A DNA stretch of 64,000 nt from positions 1-64,000 of the forward strand of contig CALRGE010000008.1 of NCBI GenBank assembly GCA_943357175.1, in the 5' to 3' direction. Below the pieces are notes generated by a model that was not told the DNA's origin, searched no databases, and was given only the letters and a program-made list of their open reading frames with translations. The position numbers were made by a program, and so were the translations under genes. Positions within the stretch are counted from its first letter, which is position 1; each line of letters starts with the position of its first letter. The stretch is from Candidatus Peribacteria bacterium (GTDB lineage Bacteria; Patescibacteriota; Gracilibacteria; UBA1369; 2-02-FULL-48-14). Of this stretch, positions 50,573-60,127 are shown piece after piece.

Positions 50573-51580
50573 ATGGATAGATCGGAAGTTGTTACCATTC
50601 CATACAACGCCTGGGAAAAACACCCTACTTTTGAGGAGGGAAATGCTCGGCTTGTGGCAAAGTATGCAGATCTGCATGGCAGTGACTCTGATTACAGCAA
50701 AGGTAAATATGGAGAATCTTTAAGAAACGAGGATACTATTGTTAGAATGGTTCGGAATAAAACTCGTGACAGGCTCGATGCGGTTTGGTTACTGAAAAGG
50801 GCACCCGACTACTTGAAAATGAGAAGTTCGTGGTGGAGAGACCTGCAACCTAACGAAAGGGAACCTCTTTTTTCGAAATTACAGTCTATGTCAAAAGAAC
50901 AGGGTTTGCCTTTGATAATTGAACCAGATGTTAATGACAACGCTCTTGCGGATACATTTAATAATCTTGGATTCAGTATAGTTTGGGATGAAAGAGAGCT
51001 GTTGAATATTATGGGCGAAGACTACCTTAGAACCCACGTTGTTGACTCCACGAATAAATTTGGCCATTTAAAATTTAGAGTAACCAATACCTTAGGCACG
51101 CCTGACATGCTAAGACGAGCTTCTGTTTCTTACCCTGAATGGATGGTTAAGAAAAAAACTGTGGCAAGAGGTATTGCTGTTCATGAAGATACTACTTATA
51201 TGTTACAAAAGGATGATACTTCAAGCCAACCAAACGCTTGGGAATGGCCTGGAGGGACTGTTGACCCTGGCGAAGATGTTATAAAAGCTTTTGTGCGTGA
51301 AATTGTGGAAGAAACTAATTGTGAAAAAATAAGGAAAATTTTGGAAAAAGCAAAGCGTCTGGGTGAGGTGTCTTATCAGTTTTGGAAAGGACAACCTCAG
51401 CAGTCTACAACTGTTGCATTTCGAGCGGATTTTGAGGGTTCTCGACCTGAAATGGGATTTAATGTCGGCACAGATGACCATCATAAAGGTGGCGAATGGA
51501 AGCCAACCGGTCCGATTTGGAATGGAGATGTTGCCCTAACAAGACCCTGTGATTTGATTAGGAGGAATTTTGAGAAGTAA
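50573..51580 (+). CDS. Nudix hydrolase with extra N-terminal domain
   Basis: The 335-residue product has a C-terminal Nudix domain with the full box GTVDPGEDVIKAFVREIVEET near residue 225-245 (GX5EX7REUXEE). It is expected to hydrolyse a nucleoside diphosphate-linked substrate. The first 150 residues (MVRNKTRDRLDAVWLLKRAP..., acetyltransferase-like length) are not recognised. It has its own strong promoter. Confidence 0.8.
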   Translation: MDRSEVVTIPYNAWEKHPTFEEGNARLVAKYADLHGSDSDYSKGKYGESLRNEDTIVRMVRNKTRDRLDAVWLLKRAPDYLKMRSSWWRDLQPNEREPLFSKLQSMSKEQGLPLIIEPDVNDNALADTFNNLGFSIVWDERELLNIMGEDYLRTHVVDSTNKFGHLKFRVTNTLGTPDMLRRASVSYPEWMVKKKTVARGIAVHEDTTYMLQKDDTSSQPNAWEWPGGTVDPGEDVIKAFVREIVEETNCEKIRKILEKAKRLGEVSYQFWKGQPQQSTTVAFRADFEGSRPEMGFNVGTDDHHKGGEWKPTGPIWNGDVALTRPCDLIRRNFEK

Positions 51581-51642
51581 TATGGAAGAACGGCGCGGGT
51601 TTATGAGGTTTAGCCAAACAGCTGCACTTCGTGCAGTAATGG

Positions 51643-51716
51643 CGGGATGAAAGGGGCTCGAACCCTCGACCTCTGCCGTGACAGGGCAGCGCTCTAACCA
51701 ACTGAGCTATCACCCC
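51643..51716 (-). tRNA. tRNA-Asp (GUC)
   Basis: On the minus strand the 74-nt sequence folds as a cloverleaf: acceptor GGGGTGA/TCATCCC, D-arm AGCTCAGTTGGTTAGAGC, anticodon stem-loop CTGCC-CTGTCAC-GGCAG with anticodon GTC, and T-arm AGGGTTCGAGCCCCT. Discriminator G. The 3' CCA is not encoded and must be added. Confidence 0.95.
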
Positions 51717-51852
51717 ACTGGAAGGGGCCCAAGTTGGGAACATTATATGCGTTCCAATTGAGGCCCCATGCGAAGCGGTCGAACTGTATCAAACCGCTAT
51801 TTTAATTGCAATGTTTTTTATTTTGACTCTTCGTGTTACTATCTGCCGGACT

Positions 51853-52974
51853 ATGCGAATCGGAATCGATGCCAGAATGTACAGTAGTGAATTTACCGGA
51901 ATCGGTAGATATGTTTACGAGTTGATTGAAAACCTTCAAGCTGTGGACGATAAAAACGAATATGTGATTTTTATGAACCCTGAGGAATTCGCGAAGTTCG
52001 AGCCAAAGTCGAAAAGAATTCGTAAGGTTATGGTTAGGGCTCATCATTATTCTTTTGGTGAACAGGTGAGTTTTTTGCGAATTTTGAATAAAGCCAAGCT
52101 CGATTTGATGCATTTTACGCACTTTAACGTACCGATTTTTTATCGCCGTCCAAGCGTTGTTACAATTCACGATCTCACACTTTCTTTCTATCCTGGAAAG
52201 AAGATGAACTCTGCTATTCATCGTTTTGCCTATAATTTGGTGTTAAGAAATGCGGTCCGACATGCGAAAAAAGTGATTGCGGTTTCTGAAAATACAAAAG
52301 TGGATTTGATTGAGCTTTTAAAAGTTTCTCCAGGAAAAATTGAGGTTGTTTACGAAGGAGTTAGCGATAAATTTACTCCAAAAAAAGATGTGGAATTTAA
52401 CGCGGAAGTTTTGAAAAAATATGGAATTGGAAAGGCGTTTTTATTGTATACCGGAGTATGGCGAGGTCATAAAAACCTTGTGAATTTGATCAAGTCTTTT
52501 GCAATTTTAACAGGTGGTGATTCCGCAGTTGACGCACAATTGGTTATAACCGGAAATGAAGATCCATATTATCCGGAAGTGAAACGAACCGTAAAAGAAT
52601 TGGGTGTTGAGCATGCTGTTATTTTTCCGGGAATGGTTAGTGAGTCCGAGTTAATTTCTTTATATCAGAGCGCGAAGTTATATGTTTTTCCTTCTTTATA
52701 TGAAGGGTTTGGTTTGCCACCCCTTGAAGCAATGAGATGTGGGACCCCTGTTGTGGCTTCGAAAACCGCATGCATTCCTGAGGTTTGTGGGGAAGACAAC
52801 GCGCTTTATTTCGATCCATACGACCCGACTGAAATGGCAGATGTGATTCAGCGAGTTTGGGTAGATGAGAGTTTACAGAAGGATTTGCATGAACACGGAC
52901 TAAAGCACAGTTTAAAGTTTTCTTGGGAGAAAATGGCTAGCAAAACTTTAGAAATTTACGAAAGTTGCGTATGA
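51853..52974 (+). CDS. GT4-family glycosyltransferase
   Basis: The start is ATG at 51853 ([28 protein letters not shown]), the typical GT4 beginning, for 373 residues. GT-B fold: the C-terminal donor domain has [20 protein letters not shown] and [43 protein letters not shown]. It should transfer a sugar from a nucleotide sugar to an envelope acceptor. The stop overlaps the next start (ATGA). Confidence 0.9.
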   Translation: MRIGIDARMYSSEFTGIGRYVYELIENLQAVDDKNEYVIFMNPEEFAKFEPKSKRIRKVMVRAHHYSFGEQVSFLRILNKAKLDLMHFTHFNVPIFYRRPSVVTIHDLTLSFYPGKKMNSAIHRFAYNLVLRNAVRHAKKVIAVSENTKVDLIELLKVSPGKIEVVYEGVSDKFTPKKDVEFNAEVLKKYGIGKAFLLYTGVWRGHKNLVNLIKSFAILTGGDSAVDAQLVITGNEDPYYPEVKRTVKELGVEHAVIFPGMVSESELISLYQSAKLYVFPSLYEGFGLPPLEAMRCGTPVVASKTACIPEVCGEDNALYFDPYDPTEMADVIQRVWVDESLQKDLHEHGLKHSLKFSWEKMASKTLEIYESCV

Positions 52975-53267
52975 GTGATTTTGTAGATTTTAAAAGTTTG
53001 ATTCCTCGTGCGCTTGAGAAATTCCGTCTTGGGCGTGAGGCTCGTGCTTCTCTTGTTTGTGAGAGATTTCGGCTTATTGCTCCGGTGATCGTGGGGCAGG
53101 GTTGCGAAGAGTTAATTCATCCTAAGTTTGTAAAAAATGGCGTACTGTATATATCTGTACCGAGCAGTATTTGGGCACAGAAGGTTTTTGTTAAGCGTCA
53201 TATGTTGATGGAGGAACTAAATCGAGAAAAAGAAATTGTGAAGGATTTGAAAGTTCAGGTGGAATAA
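52971..53267 (+). CDS. DUF721 / DciA-like protein
   Basis: The start is ATG at 52971, overlapping the preceding stop, for 98 residues. DUF721 pattern: LGREARASLVCERFRLIAPVIVGQGCEELIHPKFVKNGVLYISVPSSIWAQKVFVKRHMLMEELN. DciA members load the replicative helicase DnaB in bacteria that lack DnaC/DnaI, which fits the DnaB at 6147. Confidence 0.75.
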   Translation: MSDFVDFKSLIPRALEKFRLGREARASLVCERFRLIAPVIVGQGCEELIHPKFVKNGVLYISVPSSIWAQKVFVKRHMLMEELNREKEIVKDLKVQVE

Positions 53268-53328
53268 GGTTAAGACGATTGCAGGTATTTTTCAGGACTT
53301 TGTCAGATCTTGTGGGTATTTTTGATAT

Positions 53329-54267
53329 ATGGAAGCATCAAAACTCTCAGATTCGGAATTATACAATCTCTGCAAAATGTATGGCGGGCAGTCGCGTGCT
53401 TGGTTGCGGAAATTTGAGGGTCTTTTACCGGAGGTTAGCCGTCGACGATTATACAGGCGACGCGGTTTTGCAGGGATTCATGAGTTCGCCGGAAAACTCG
53501 CCGGAATGAGTCACGAGAAGGTGGATAAAATCTTGCGGATTGCCGGGAGGTTAGAGGACAAACCAGAGTTGAAAAATCTTTTGGAAAGCGGCGAGGTTGG
53601 ATGGAGTAAAATTGAAAAAGTCGCTTGGGTGGCAACTCCTGAGTCTGACAAAAGATGGGCGGAAAACGTTAAAGAATTAGACTCTAAAAGTTTAGATCTT
53701 CTTGTACAAAATAACAGGGAAAAAGTTACCGATATCGGTAAAACTGAACCTGTAAAAATTACAGTGGAAATATTTGAAAATCTGAGCTTCCGCGTGTCTA
53801 AAGAGACGAAATTTATGTTGCTCGAGGCACAACAAAAATTGAGCCATCCAGAGAAACTTTCTCTGAATGAGACTTTGTATAAGGTTCTGAAAGGCGCGCA
53901 ACTGGAATACCGCGTACGAGGAATTGAACTTTGTCCGGATTGTGTTGAACGGAGAGCTAGAGAAAAAGAAGAAGTCAGTAGATCCATCCCGCAGGAGGTA
54001 AAAGATGTCGTGATAGCCAGACAAAAGAATCACTGTATATATACCGGCTGCAACAAGCCGGGGGAGATATTTCACCACACTCGGCGATTTGCACTCGAGA
54101 AAAACCACGACCCATCGTATATAGTGTGGGTGTGTAAAATACACGAAAGATTGGCCCACTCTGGTCTGATTGAAAATGAAAATTGGCAGATAAGAAATGA
54201 CCCCGAGAGAAATTCTGCGGAGTATGATATAGACAGAAAGGTTATGGCTCGAAGAAAATTTCCTTGA
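53329..54267 (+). CDS. HNH endonuclease-like (DUF222-type) protein
   Basis: The 312-residue protein has a helical N-terminal region of about 210 residues (HEFAGKLAGMSHEKVDKILRIAGRLED and VGWSKIEKVAWVATPESDKRWAENV, DUF222-like). The C-terminal HNH reads CPDCVERR...QEVKDVVIARQKNHCIYTGCNKPGEIFHHTRRFALEKNHDPSYIVWVCKIHERLAHSG. The metal-binding HH and the CxxC-type Cys are present. These proteins are often multicopy and of unknown role. Confidence 0.8.
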   Translation: MEASKLSDSELYNLCKMYGGQSRAWLRKFEGLLPEVSRRRLYRRRGFAGIHEFAGKLAGMSHEKVDKILRIAGRLEDKPELKNLLESGEVGWSKIEKVAWVATPESDKRWAENVKELDSKSLDLLVQNNREKVTDIGKTEPVKITVEIFENLSFRVSKETKFMLLEAQQKLSHPEKLSLNETLYKVLKGAQLEYRVRGIELCPDCVERRAREKEEVSRSIPQEVKDVVIARQKNHCIYTGCNKPGEIFHHTRRFALEKNHDPSYIVWVCKIHERLAHSGLIENENWQIRNDPERNSAEYDIDRKVMARRKFP

Positions 54268-54291
54268 CAAATTTCAAATCAACACTAGAAT
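54264..54291 (+). promoter_or_regulatory. Promoter of rpsP-khpA
   Basis: TTGACA (54264-54269), 16 bp, TAGAAT (54286-54291), 30 nt before the GTG of rpsP. Confidence 0.65.
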
Positions 54292-54321
54292 CAGAGGGCA
54301 AATTTCTTAACTTATTTATTT

Positions 54322-54699
54322 GTGCTTGTATTAAGACTCAGTAGAACAGGAAAACGTAACCAGCCTGCTTATAGAATGGTGGTTGCAGAACATTCCTCAC
54401 CGATTCAGAGTAAATTTGTGGATATTGTTGGATACTACAACCCTGCGGAGAAGAATAAAATCGACTTCAAGATGGATAGAATTGAGCACTGGATAAAGAT
54501 GGGCGCTAAGCCATCTCAGAGCTTGGCTTCACTTTTGAAGAAGAATTCTGTTCCAAATATGGACAAGTTCATTGCTCCTCGAACACAGAAGCGAAAGAAA
54601 AAGAATGCGCCTGATGAAGTAGCAGCGCCAGTGGAAGCTCCAGCTGCACCTGTAGCTGAGGCTCCAGCTGAGGTTGTTGCAGAAACACCTGCTGCATAA
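54322..54699 (+). CDS. rpsP: 30S ribosomal protein S16
   Basis: A GTG start gives MLVLRLSRTGKRNQPAYRMVVAE, the normal S16 N-terminus. Residues 1-80 are the S16 fold (FVDIVGYYNPAEKNKIDFKMDRIEHWIKMGAKPS). The last 40 residues are an Ala/Pro/Glu-rich extension (VEAPAAPVAEAPAEVV) beyond typical S16. Confidence 0.96.
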   Translation: MLVLRLSRTGKRNQPAYRMVVAEHSSPIQSKFVDIVGYYNPAEKNKIDFKMDRIEHWIKMGAKPSQSLASLLKKNSVPNMDKFIAPRTQKRKKKNAPDEVAAPVEAPAAPVAEAPAEVVAETPAA

Positions 54700-54714
54700 T
54701 TTAATTCCACCTTT

Positions 54715-54975
54715 ATGACAGAACGAGGTAAAGAATTTATTGATTACGTTGTTAAGGCAATTGTTCAATTTCCTGACGATGTTGAGGTTACTCAAACAAC
54801 AGACAATCTTGGTGTTTTGATTACTTTGAAAGTTAATAAAGATGACATGGGGAAAATTATCGGTAAGAGTGGCCAGACTGCAAAGTCGCTAAGAATTTTG
54901 CTTAGAATGATGGGCGCAAAGACAAACGAAAGATTTAATTTAAAAATCATTGAGCCGAGCGGGGAAGAAGTGTAG
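54715..54975 (+). CDS. khpA: KH-domain RNA-binding protein KhpA
   Basis: This 86-residue single KH domain has the GKIIGKSGQTAKSLRILLR loop. It sits right after rpsP, its usual neighbour. KhpA, often with KhpB, binds RNA and affects cell-size control in other bacteria. Confidence 0.92.
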   Translation: MTERGKEFIDYVVKAIVQFPDDVEVTQTTDNLGVLITLKVNKDDMGKIIGKSGQTAKSLRILLRMMGAKTNERFNLKIIEPSGEEV

Positions 54976-54984
54976 TGTGTTGGT

Positions 54985-55377
54985 ATGAACCTAATTACAC
55001 TAATAGTTTCCAATAACTCTATATTGGAGGCCGCGCAAAATTACGATGCTCTCGAAGTTATGAATAGGGCAATTGCCTACGCAATTATCATTGCGGGTTT
55101 TCTTTCCGTTGTTTTTATTTTCTTCGGAGGAATTTCTTTTATTCTTTCCGGTGGAGATGAGGGGAAAATCAAACAGGCTGTTTCAACTATTCGATATGCA
55201 ATTATTGGTTTGATTGTTACATTGCTATCTGTTGTTGTGGTTGGATTTGTGGGAAGAGCACTTGGTCTAAATATTGTTCAGTATATTAACTTGAATGAGA
55301 TTTTTGAGTTGATAAGTGAAATAACCCAACAGGGAGGCTCTTCTAGCTCTTCAAATGGTGGGAACTCTCTAGATTAG
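54985..55377 (+). CDS. T4SS-pilin-like small membrane protein
   Basis: The 130-residue product has two transmembrane helices (AYAIIIAGFLSVVFIFFGGISFIL and IRYAIIGLIVTLLSVVVVGFVG) separated by SGGDEGKIKQAVST. This is the pattern of the TrbC/VirB2-related pilin-like proteins common in CPR. A Ser/Gly-rich tail follows. It may be a pilus subunit or membrane channel component; no secretion genes are adjacent. Confidence 0.75.
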   Translation: MNLITLIVSNNSILEAAQNYDALEVMNRAIAYAIIIAGFLSVVFIFFGGISFILSGGDEGKIKQAVSTIRYAIIGLIVTLLSVVVVGFVGRALGLNIVQYINLNEIFELISEITQQGGSSSSSNGGNSLD

Positions 55378-55806
55378 AGCTTTTCCGTGCGATTTGAGAT
55401 TGCTCCAGTCGTGACTGAAGTTGAAGTTTTCGATTGCGCGAATCATGGACCCATATATATACCAAGATTCAAGTTTCGGGAATAAAAAGGCGTTACCTCT
55501 TTCGTTGACCGGGTCGTAATTTGCAGCTTTTTTGTGCAATCCGCCGAGCATTACAGGAATAATTCCGGCCTTCATTGTATGCTGAAAATCGCCGGGTAGT
55601 TTTTTTGATAGATAGACCCAGATGTCTGCTTCTTCAAGGGCTTCTTCAAGAGAAAAAACGTGCGGGAGCTGGCTAAAACCAGTGCCCATGACTCGAATTT
55701 TTGCGTCTAAAGTATCTAGAGCCCCCTCCATTTCAGAGAGAAGTTTTGGGTCCGCATTTCTGAGGTCCAATAATATGCGAGGAATTCGGATGTTTATTTT
55801 TGCCAT
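55369..55806 (-). CDS. Hypothetical protein
   Basis: The 145-residue protein has segments (SLEEALEEADIWVYLSKKLPGDFQHTMKAGIIPVMLGGLHKKAANYD) that recall the donor-binding part of glycosyltransferases, but no full domain is present. Convergent overlap of 9 nt with the pilin-like gene. Confidence 0.5.
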   Translation of the reverse strand: MAKINIRIPRILLDLRNADPKLLSEMEGALDTLDAKIRVMGTGFSQLPHVFSLEEALEEADIWVYLSKKLPGDFQHTMKAGIIPVMLGGLHKKAANYDPVNERGNAFLFPKLESWYIYGSMIRAIENFNFSHDWSNLKSHGKALI

Positions 55807-55854
55807 ACAAATATTTATCTGATAATTTTATCATAAAACTAAGCACTTGAAAAG

Positions 55855-56766
55855 ATGAAAAAGTTCGTAATTATAGATGGGAACGCAATTGTGCACAGAA
55901 GTTTTCATGCAGTTCCAAAGACATTACGTGCTCCTGATGGAGCCCTGACAAACGCAGTTTTTGGCTTCACGTCCATCTTATTTGGCATTTTGGAAAACGA
56001 AAAACCGGATTTTTTAGCTGTGGCATGGGATATGAAAGGGCCGACTTTTAGACATCTTGAATTCAAGGAGTATAAGGGCACAAGGGCGAAAACCGACGAC
56101 TCTTTGATTGCGCAATTTCCGCTGGTTTATAGTTTGCTGGATTTAATGAAGGTTCCTTGTTTTAAGAAGGAGGGCCTGGAGGCCGATGATTTTCTTGGAA
56201 TTGTGGCGGAGGCGCTTCCAAAAGACATGAAATTGGTGATTGTGACCGGCGATCAAGACGCGCTTCAGTTGGTTTCCGAGAATGTTGAGGTTGTTACGCC
56301 AATTAGCGGGTATACTAAAGTGAAACGATATGACAGGGCGGCGGTGCATGAAAAATTGGGGGTTTGGCCGGAGCAGGTTCCTGATTATAAGGGTTTGCGC
56401 GGTGATACTAGCGATAATATACCGGGCGTGCGTGGAATTGGTGAGAAAACTGCCGCTAGTTTATTGGCTGATTTTGTGAGCCTGGAGCGTATATATAGTG
56501 AGCTTGAGAATGTGCAGCCTGAGCGTATTCGCGAATTGTTACGAGTGAACGCTGAAAATGCTGTGATGTCCAAACGAATTGCGACTATTTTACGAACTGA
56601 TGAGGGCTTCGATTTGCGCTTGAAAGAATGTGGAGTGGATGGCTTTGATTTGGCAGCTCTAAACGGAGCTTTTGAACGATTCGCTTTTAGATCTTTGCTA
56701 CCGCGACTCGAGAAAATTAAGAAAACTTGGGCCAAACCGGTAGATAATCAGGCTTGCTTGTTTTAG
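55855..56766 (+). CDS. Stand-alone 5'-3' exonuclease (PolA N-domain type)
   Basis: The 303-residue protein has the PIN-like and helix-hairpin-helix parts of the Pol I 5' nuclease (VIIDGNAIVHRSFHAVPK; AWDMKGPTFRHLEFKEYKGTR; EADDFLGIVAEALP; TGDQDALQLV; PDYKGLRGDTSDNIPGVRGIGEKTAASLL). The polymerase domains are absent. It should remove RNA primers and flaps. Confidence 0.92.
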   Translation: MKKFVIIDGNAIVHRSFHAVPKTLRAPDGALTNAVFGFTSILFGILENEKPDFLAVAWDMKGPTFRHLEFKEYKGTRAKTDDSLIAQFPLVYSLLDLMKVPCFKKEGLEADDFLGIVAEALPKDMKLVIVTGDQDALQLVSENVEVVTPISGYTKVKRYDRAAVHEKLGVWPEQVPDYKGLRGDTSDNIPGVRGIGEKTAASLLADFVSLERIYSELENVQPERIRELLRVNAENAVMSKRIATILRTDEGFDLRLKECGVDGFDLAALNGAFERFAFRSLLPRLEKIKKTWAKPVDNQACLF

Positions 56767-56787
56767 GTTTTATAGTATGGTACTGGC

Positions 56788-57495
56788 ATGGAAGTATTGA
56801 TGCCAAATTACCCTGACCCGGAATATCCTGAATTTGGTATTAAACTTGAGAATAGCAAGGATATTCTTGGAGATCGTACTGAGGTGAAACGTGTTCTGGA
56901 TAGATATGGTTTCATGCTTACAAACGTAGCCAATTTGTGCAATGATGATCCTTTTTTTTGGCTACCATCAGCAGATGCCTCAGAGCGCTCGAGAATACCT
57001 CACACCGATCATCTTCGTGATTTAGAATATTCAATGCTAAAGTGTGAAGATATTAAAGATGATATGCTAAGGAGCACTCTATTTTGTAGTGCTGAGTTTG
57101 GCTATAAATCGTTGAGAAAACATTTGGGGGTTTTATTTGAATCAATGGAGAAAGATCAAACGTTAGCAAAATCTGATCGTGAATTGATTCAAAATAAATT
57201 TATACCTGGTGCGAATAAGGAGTTCGACGAGAAACTTGGGGAACTTCCGCCACACCTTATTTATGCAACTCGCATGAGAAGATATGTTGAGGATATTTCT
57301 AGATGGGGTGGGCTTAAAACTACTCCCACTGCATATGTGGATTCTGTACAAAAAGATTTGGCTTCTTTGGGCCTTTCTTATGAACATTTTTGGCGAGTTG
57401 GGGATGTTCTAATTGCTTCTGGAAAAATCCTGCATTACAGAGGAGTAGGCTCAATGAGTGACTCAAGAATTATGCTTGCGGATGGGAGTTTTTAA
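56788..57495 (+). CDS. Putative 2-oxoglutarate/Fe(II) dioxygenase-like protein
   Basis: The 235-residue protein carries an HTDH segment (RIPHTDHLRDLEYSM) and near the C-terminus VGDVLIASGKILHYRGVGSMSDSRIMLADGSF, which together resemble the HxD...H metal triad and final Arg of TauD-type dioxygenases. Resemblance is limited to these motifs. A terminator lies about 75 nt downstream. Confidence 0.4.
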   Translation: MEVLMPNYPDPEYPEFGIKLENSKDILGDRTEVKRVLDRYGFMLTNVANLCNDDPFFWLPSADASERSRIPHTDHLRDLEYSMLKCEDIKDDMLRSTLFCSAEFGYKSLRKHLGVLFESMEKDQTLAKSDRELIQNKFIPGANKEFDEKLGELPPHLIYATRMRRYVEDISRWGGLKTTPTAYVDSVQKDLASLGLSYEHFWRVGDVLIASGKILHYRGVGSMSDSRIMLADGSF

Positions 57496-57568
57496 AAACC
57501 TTGTCGACTATATTTTCTGTTCAGGTCTTAAATTTACTTTTAGTGGTGAACATAAAATTGAGTCGAAA

Positions 57569-57588
57569 GGCTTAAATAAGCCGTTTTT
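57569..57588 (+). terminator. Intrinsic terminator upstream of ftsA
   Basis: GGCTT-AAAT-AAGCC (57569-57582) is followed by G and TTTTT (57584-57588). It separates the preceding gene from ftsA-ftsZ. Confidence 0.6.
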
Positions 57589-57653
57589 CGAATATAAAGG
57601 GCTTGAAGTGTTTTAATTAATGCGATAAAGTCGGAAATACCAATTTAAAAATT

Positions 57654-58889
57654 ATGCCAAAACACAGAATAATTGTAGGTCTTGACGCGGGAAATTCAAA
57701 AATAAGAGTTGTGATTGCGGCTATGCCTGAAAATAGCACTGTGCCAAATGTTATTGGTGTCGGTGTTTCTCCTTCTGGAGGGCTCAGGAAAGGCGCTGTT
57801 ATTGATGTTGAGGAAACTGTTGCGAATATTTCTTCTGCTCTTGAAGATGCAGAAAGAATGGCCGGCGAGCCTGTGCATAATGTCTTTTTGGGTATTGGCG
57901 GATCTCACATTTCATCTCAAGATTCGAAGGGAGTGATTGCGATTTCGCACAGTGAAATTATGGAAGATGATGTTGATCGTGTTCTAGATGCGGCTCAAGC
58001 GGTTGCGATTCCAAGTAACAGAAGAATATTGCGAGTTATTCCAAAAACTTTCTCTGTTGATGAACAGGTTGGAATTAAATATCCGGTTGGAATGACAGGT
58101 ATTCGATTGGAAGTTGCGGCACATTTGGTGACTGGACTCGTTCCAGCTGTTAAAAATATTGAAAAATGTGTGCACCAGGCTGGAGTAGACATAAATGATA
58201 TCATTCCAAATGGATTGGCAGCGGCGGAGGCTGTGTTGACCAAAAGACAGAAGGAATTGGGAGTGGTTGTGATTGATGTCGGTAGTGGCGGAACAAGCTT
58301 ATCTGTGTTTGAAGATGGAACTGTTTTACACAGCGCTTCTCTTCCGATCGGTGGAGAAAATGTGACTAACGATATTGCGATTGGGCTTCGAACTTCTATA
58401 GATACAGCGGAGAAGATAAAGATTGAGTATGGATCTTGTATTCCAGATGACATTCACGACAGAGAGACTATTGATCTGTCTTTGTTCTCTAAAATAGACA
58501 CTCAGACAATTTCAAAGAAGCAGTTGGCAGAAATTATTCAGGCCAGATACCATGAAATTATGTTGATGGTTAAAGACGAACTCGCGAAAATTCAGAGAGA
58601 TGGGATGTTGCCGGCAGGAGCAGTTTTGACCGGTTCAGCAGTGAAAATTCCTGGAATTATTGATTTGGCGAGAGAGACTTTGAACTTGCCGGTACAAATT
58701 GGATTCCCAACAAATTACGAAGGTGTTGTGGACAAAATTGAAGATCCTGCATATTCAACAGCGATCGGGCTTGTGATTTGGGGTTCAAGATTCCAAAACA
58801 TGGGCGGCGTGAAACTAGATTTTAAAAATATGGATTTCCAAAAGGTTCCTCAGAAACTCAAGGAGTTCTTCAGAGGTCTTCTTCCTTAA
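57654..58889 (+). CDS. ftsA: Cell-division protein FtsA
   Basis: The 411-residue actin-like ATPase has phosphate loops IIVGLDAGNSKIRVVI and VVVIDVGSGGTSLSVFEDG, and a SHS2-containing 1C subdomain between. It ends with an amphipathic tail (FQKVPQKLKEFFRGLLP) for membrane attachment. It tethers FtsZ to the membrane at mid-cell. ftsZ follows after 18 nt. Confidence 0.95.
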   Translation: MPKHRIIVGLDAGNSKIRVVIAAMPENSTVPNVIGVGVSPSGGLRKGAVIDVEETVANISSALEDAERMAGEPVHNVFLGIGGSHISSQDSKGVIAISHSEIMEDDVDRVLDAAQAVAIPSNRRILRVIPKTFSVDEQVGIKYPVGMTGIRLEVAAHLVTGLVPAVKNIEKCVHQAGVDINDIIPNGLAAAEAVLTKRQKELGVVVIDVGSGGTSLSVFEDGTVLHSASLPIGGENVTNDIAIGLRTSIDTAEKIKIEYGSCIPDDIHDRETIDLSLFSKIDTQTISKKQLAEIIQARYHEIMLMVKDELAKIQRDGMLPAGAVLTGSAVKIPGIIDLARETLNLPVQIGFPTNYEGVVDKIEDPAYSTAIGLVIWGSRFQNMGGVKLDFKNMDFQKVPQKLKEFFRGLLP

Positions 58890-58907
58890 CCTATAAACCC
58901 CTTTCTC

Positions 58908-60113
58908 ATGGTAGCAAGTGACAAAAATAATAACGATACGCTAAAAAATCTTTTTTCTTCAACAGGTTCTAGAAGGAAGAATTTTGAGGTGACTCCGGAT
59001 GTTACTCCGGTTGCTCGAATTAAGGTTATCGGTTGTGGAGGTGGTGGAGGAAATGCGTTGAACCGAATGATTAAATCGAACATCAAGGGAATTGAATTTA
59101 TTGCTGTGAATACTGATGCGCAAGCGCTTTACCACAATGAAGCTAGTACAAAAATTAATATTGGAAAGGCTACAACTCGAGGACTTGGTGCCGGTAGTTA
59201 CCCTGAAAAAGGGAAGCAGGCAGCTGAAGAATCTTCTGAAGAAATCAAACAGGCGATTGACGGATCTGACATGCTTTTTATTACTTGTGGACTTGGAGGT
59301 GGGACTGGAACTGGAGCTGCTCCGGTTATTGCGGAAATTGCGCGTGATTTGGGAATTTTGACTGTTGCGGTTGTTACAAAACCTTTCTCATTTGAAGGTC
59401 ACAGAAGAAAAACTCAGGCAGAAGAAGGTCTTGAGAATTTGAAGAACAAAGTAGACACATTGATCGTTATTCCAAACGACAAAATTCTATCTTTGATCGA
59501 CAAAAAAACTCCTTTGAGCGAGGCTTTCACTGTTGTGGATGACGTACTTCGACAGGGTGTTCAGGGTATTTCAGATTTGATCACCGTTCACGGAATGATC
59601 AACGTCGACTTTGCCGATGTGCGAGCGATTATGGAAAATGCCGGTTCAGCACTGATGGGAATTGGTTACGGAACAGGTGAAAATCGTGCAGTTGAAGCTG
59701 CGAAAGCGGCTATCGATAGCCCACTTCTTGAGCTAGACATCAATGGTGCGAAGGGAATTCTATTCAATATTACAGGTGGAACTGATCTTTCAATGTTTGA
59801 AGTTGATGAGGCTGCAAGAATTATTACTGAGGCTGCTGACCCTGAAGCAAATATTATTTTCGGTGCCGTTGTGAATGATTCTTACACAGGTGAAATTAAG
59901 ATCACGGTTGTTGCTACTGGGTTTGAAGATGTGAGAAGAGGCGTTAGCATAACAAGACCATTGAGCGATGTTCGTCCAATGAGCCAAGCTTATGGTGCTT
60001 CTCTCGAGCGAAAACCTCAGCAGCAAGTTAGTACAACTCAGCTTCCTAGCGTTGATGAATCTACTAACGAATACGATATTCCTGCGTTCATAAGACAGAA
60101 GATGCAGAAGTAG
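58908..60113 (+). CDS. ftsZ: Cell-division protein FtsZ
   Basis: The 401-residue tubulin-like GTPase reads [18 protein letters not shown], signature [16 protein letters not shown], and [19 protein letters not shown]. It ends with a linker and the conserved tail [14 protein letters not shown] that binds FtsA. Length and motifs are normal. Confidence 0.98.
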   Translation: MVASDKNNNDTLKNLFSSTGSRRKNFEVTPDVTPVARIKVIGCGGGGGNALNRMIKSNIKGIEFIAVNTDAQALYHNEASTKINIGKATTRGLGAGSYPEKGKQAAEESSEEIKQAIDGSDMLFITCGLGGGTGTGAAPVIAEIARDLGILTVAVVTKPFSFEGHRRKTQAEEGLENLKNKVDTLIVIPNDKILSLIDKKTPLSEAFTVVDDVLRQGVQGISDLITVHGMINVDFADVRAIMENAGSALMGIGYGTGENRAVEAAKAAIDSPLLELDINGAKGILFNITGGTDLSMFEVDEAARIITEAADPEANIIFGAVVNDSYTGEIKITVVATGFEDVRRGVSITRPLSDVRPMSQAYGASLERKPQQQVSTTQLPSVDESTNEYDIPAFIRQKMQK

Positions 60114-60127
60114 TGTAAACTGTCCGA

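Noticed and set aside
51620-51640. CTGCAC-TTCG-TGCAG hairpin beside tRNA-Asp
   Set aside because: Stable tetraloop stem but without a T-run on either strand; could be part of tRNA 3' processing context, not enough to call a terminator.
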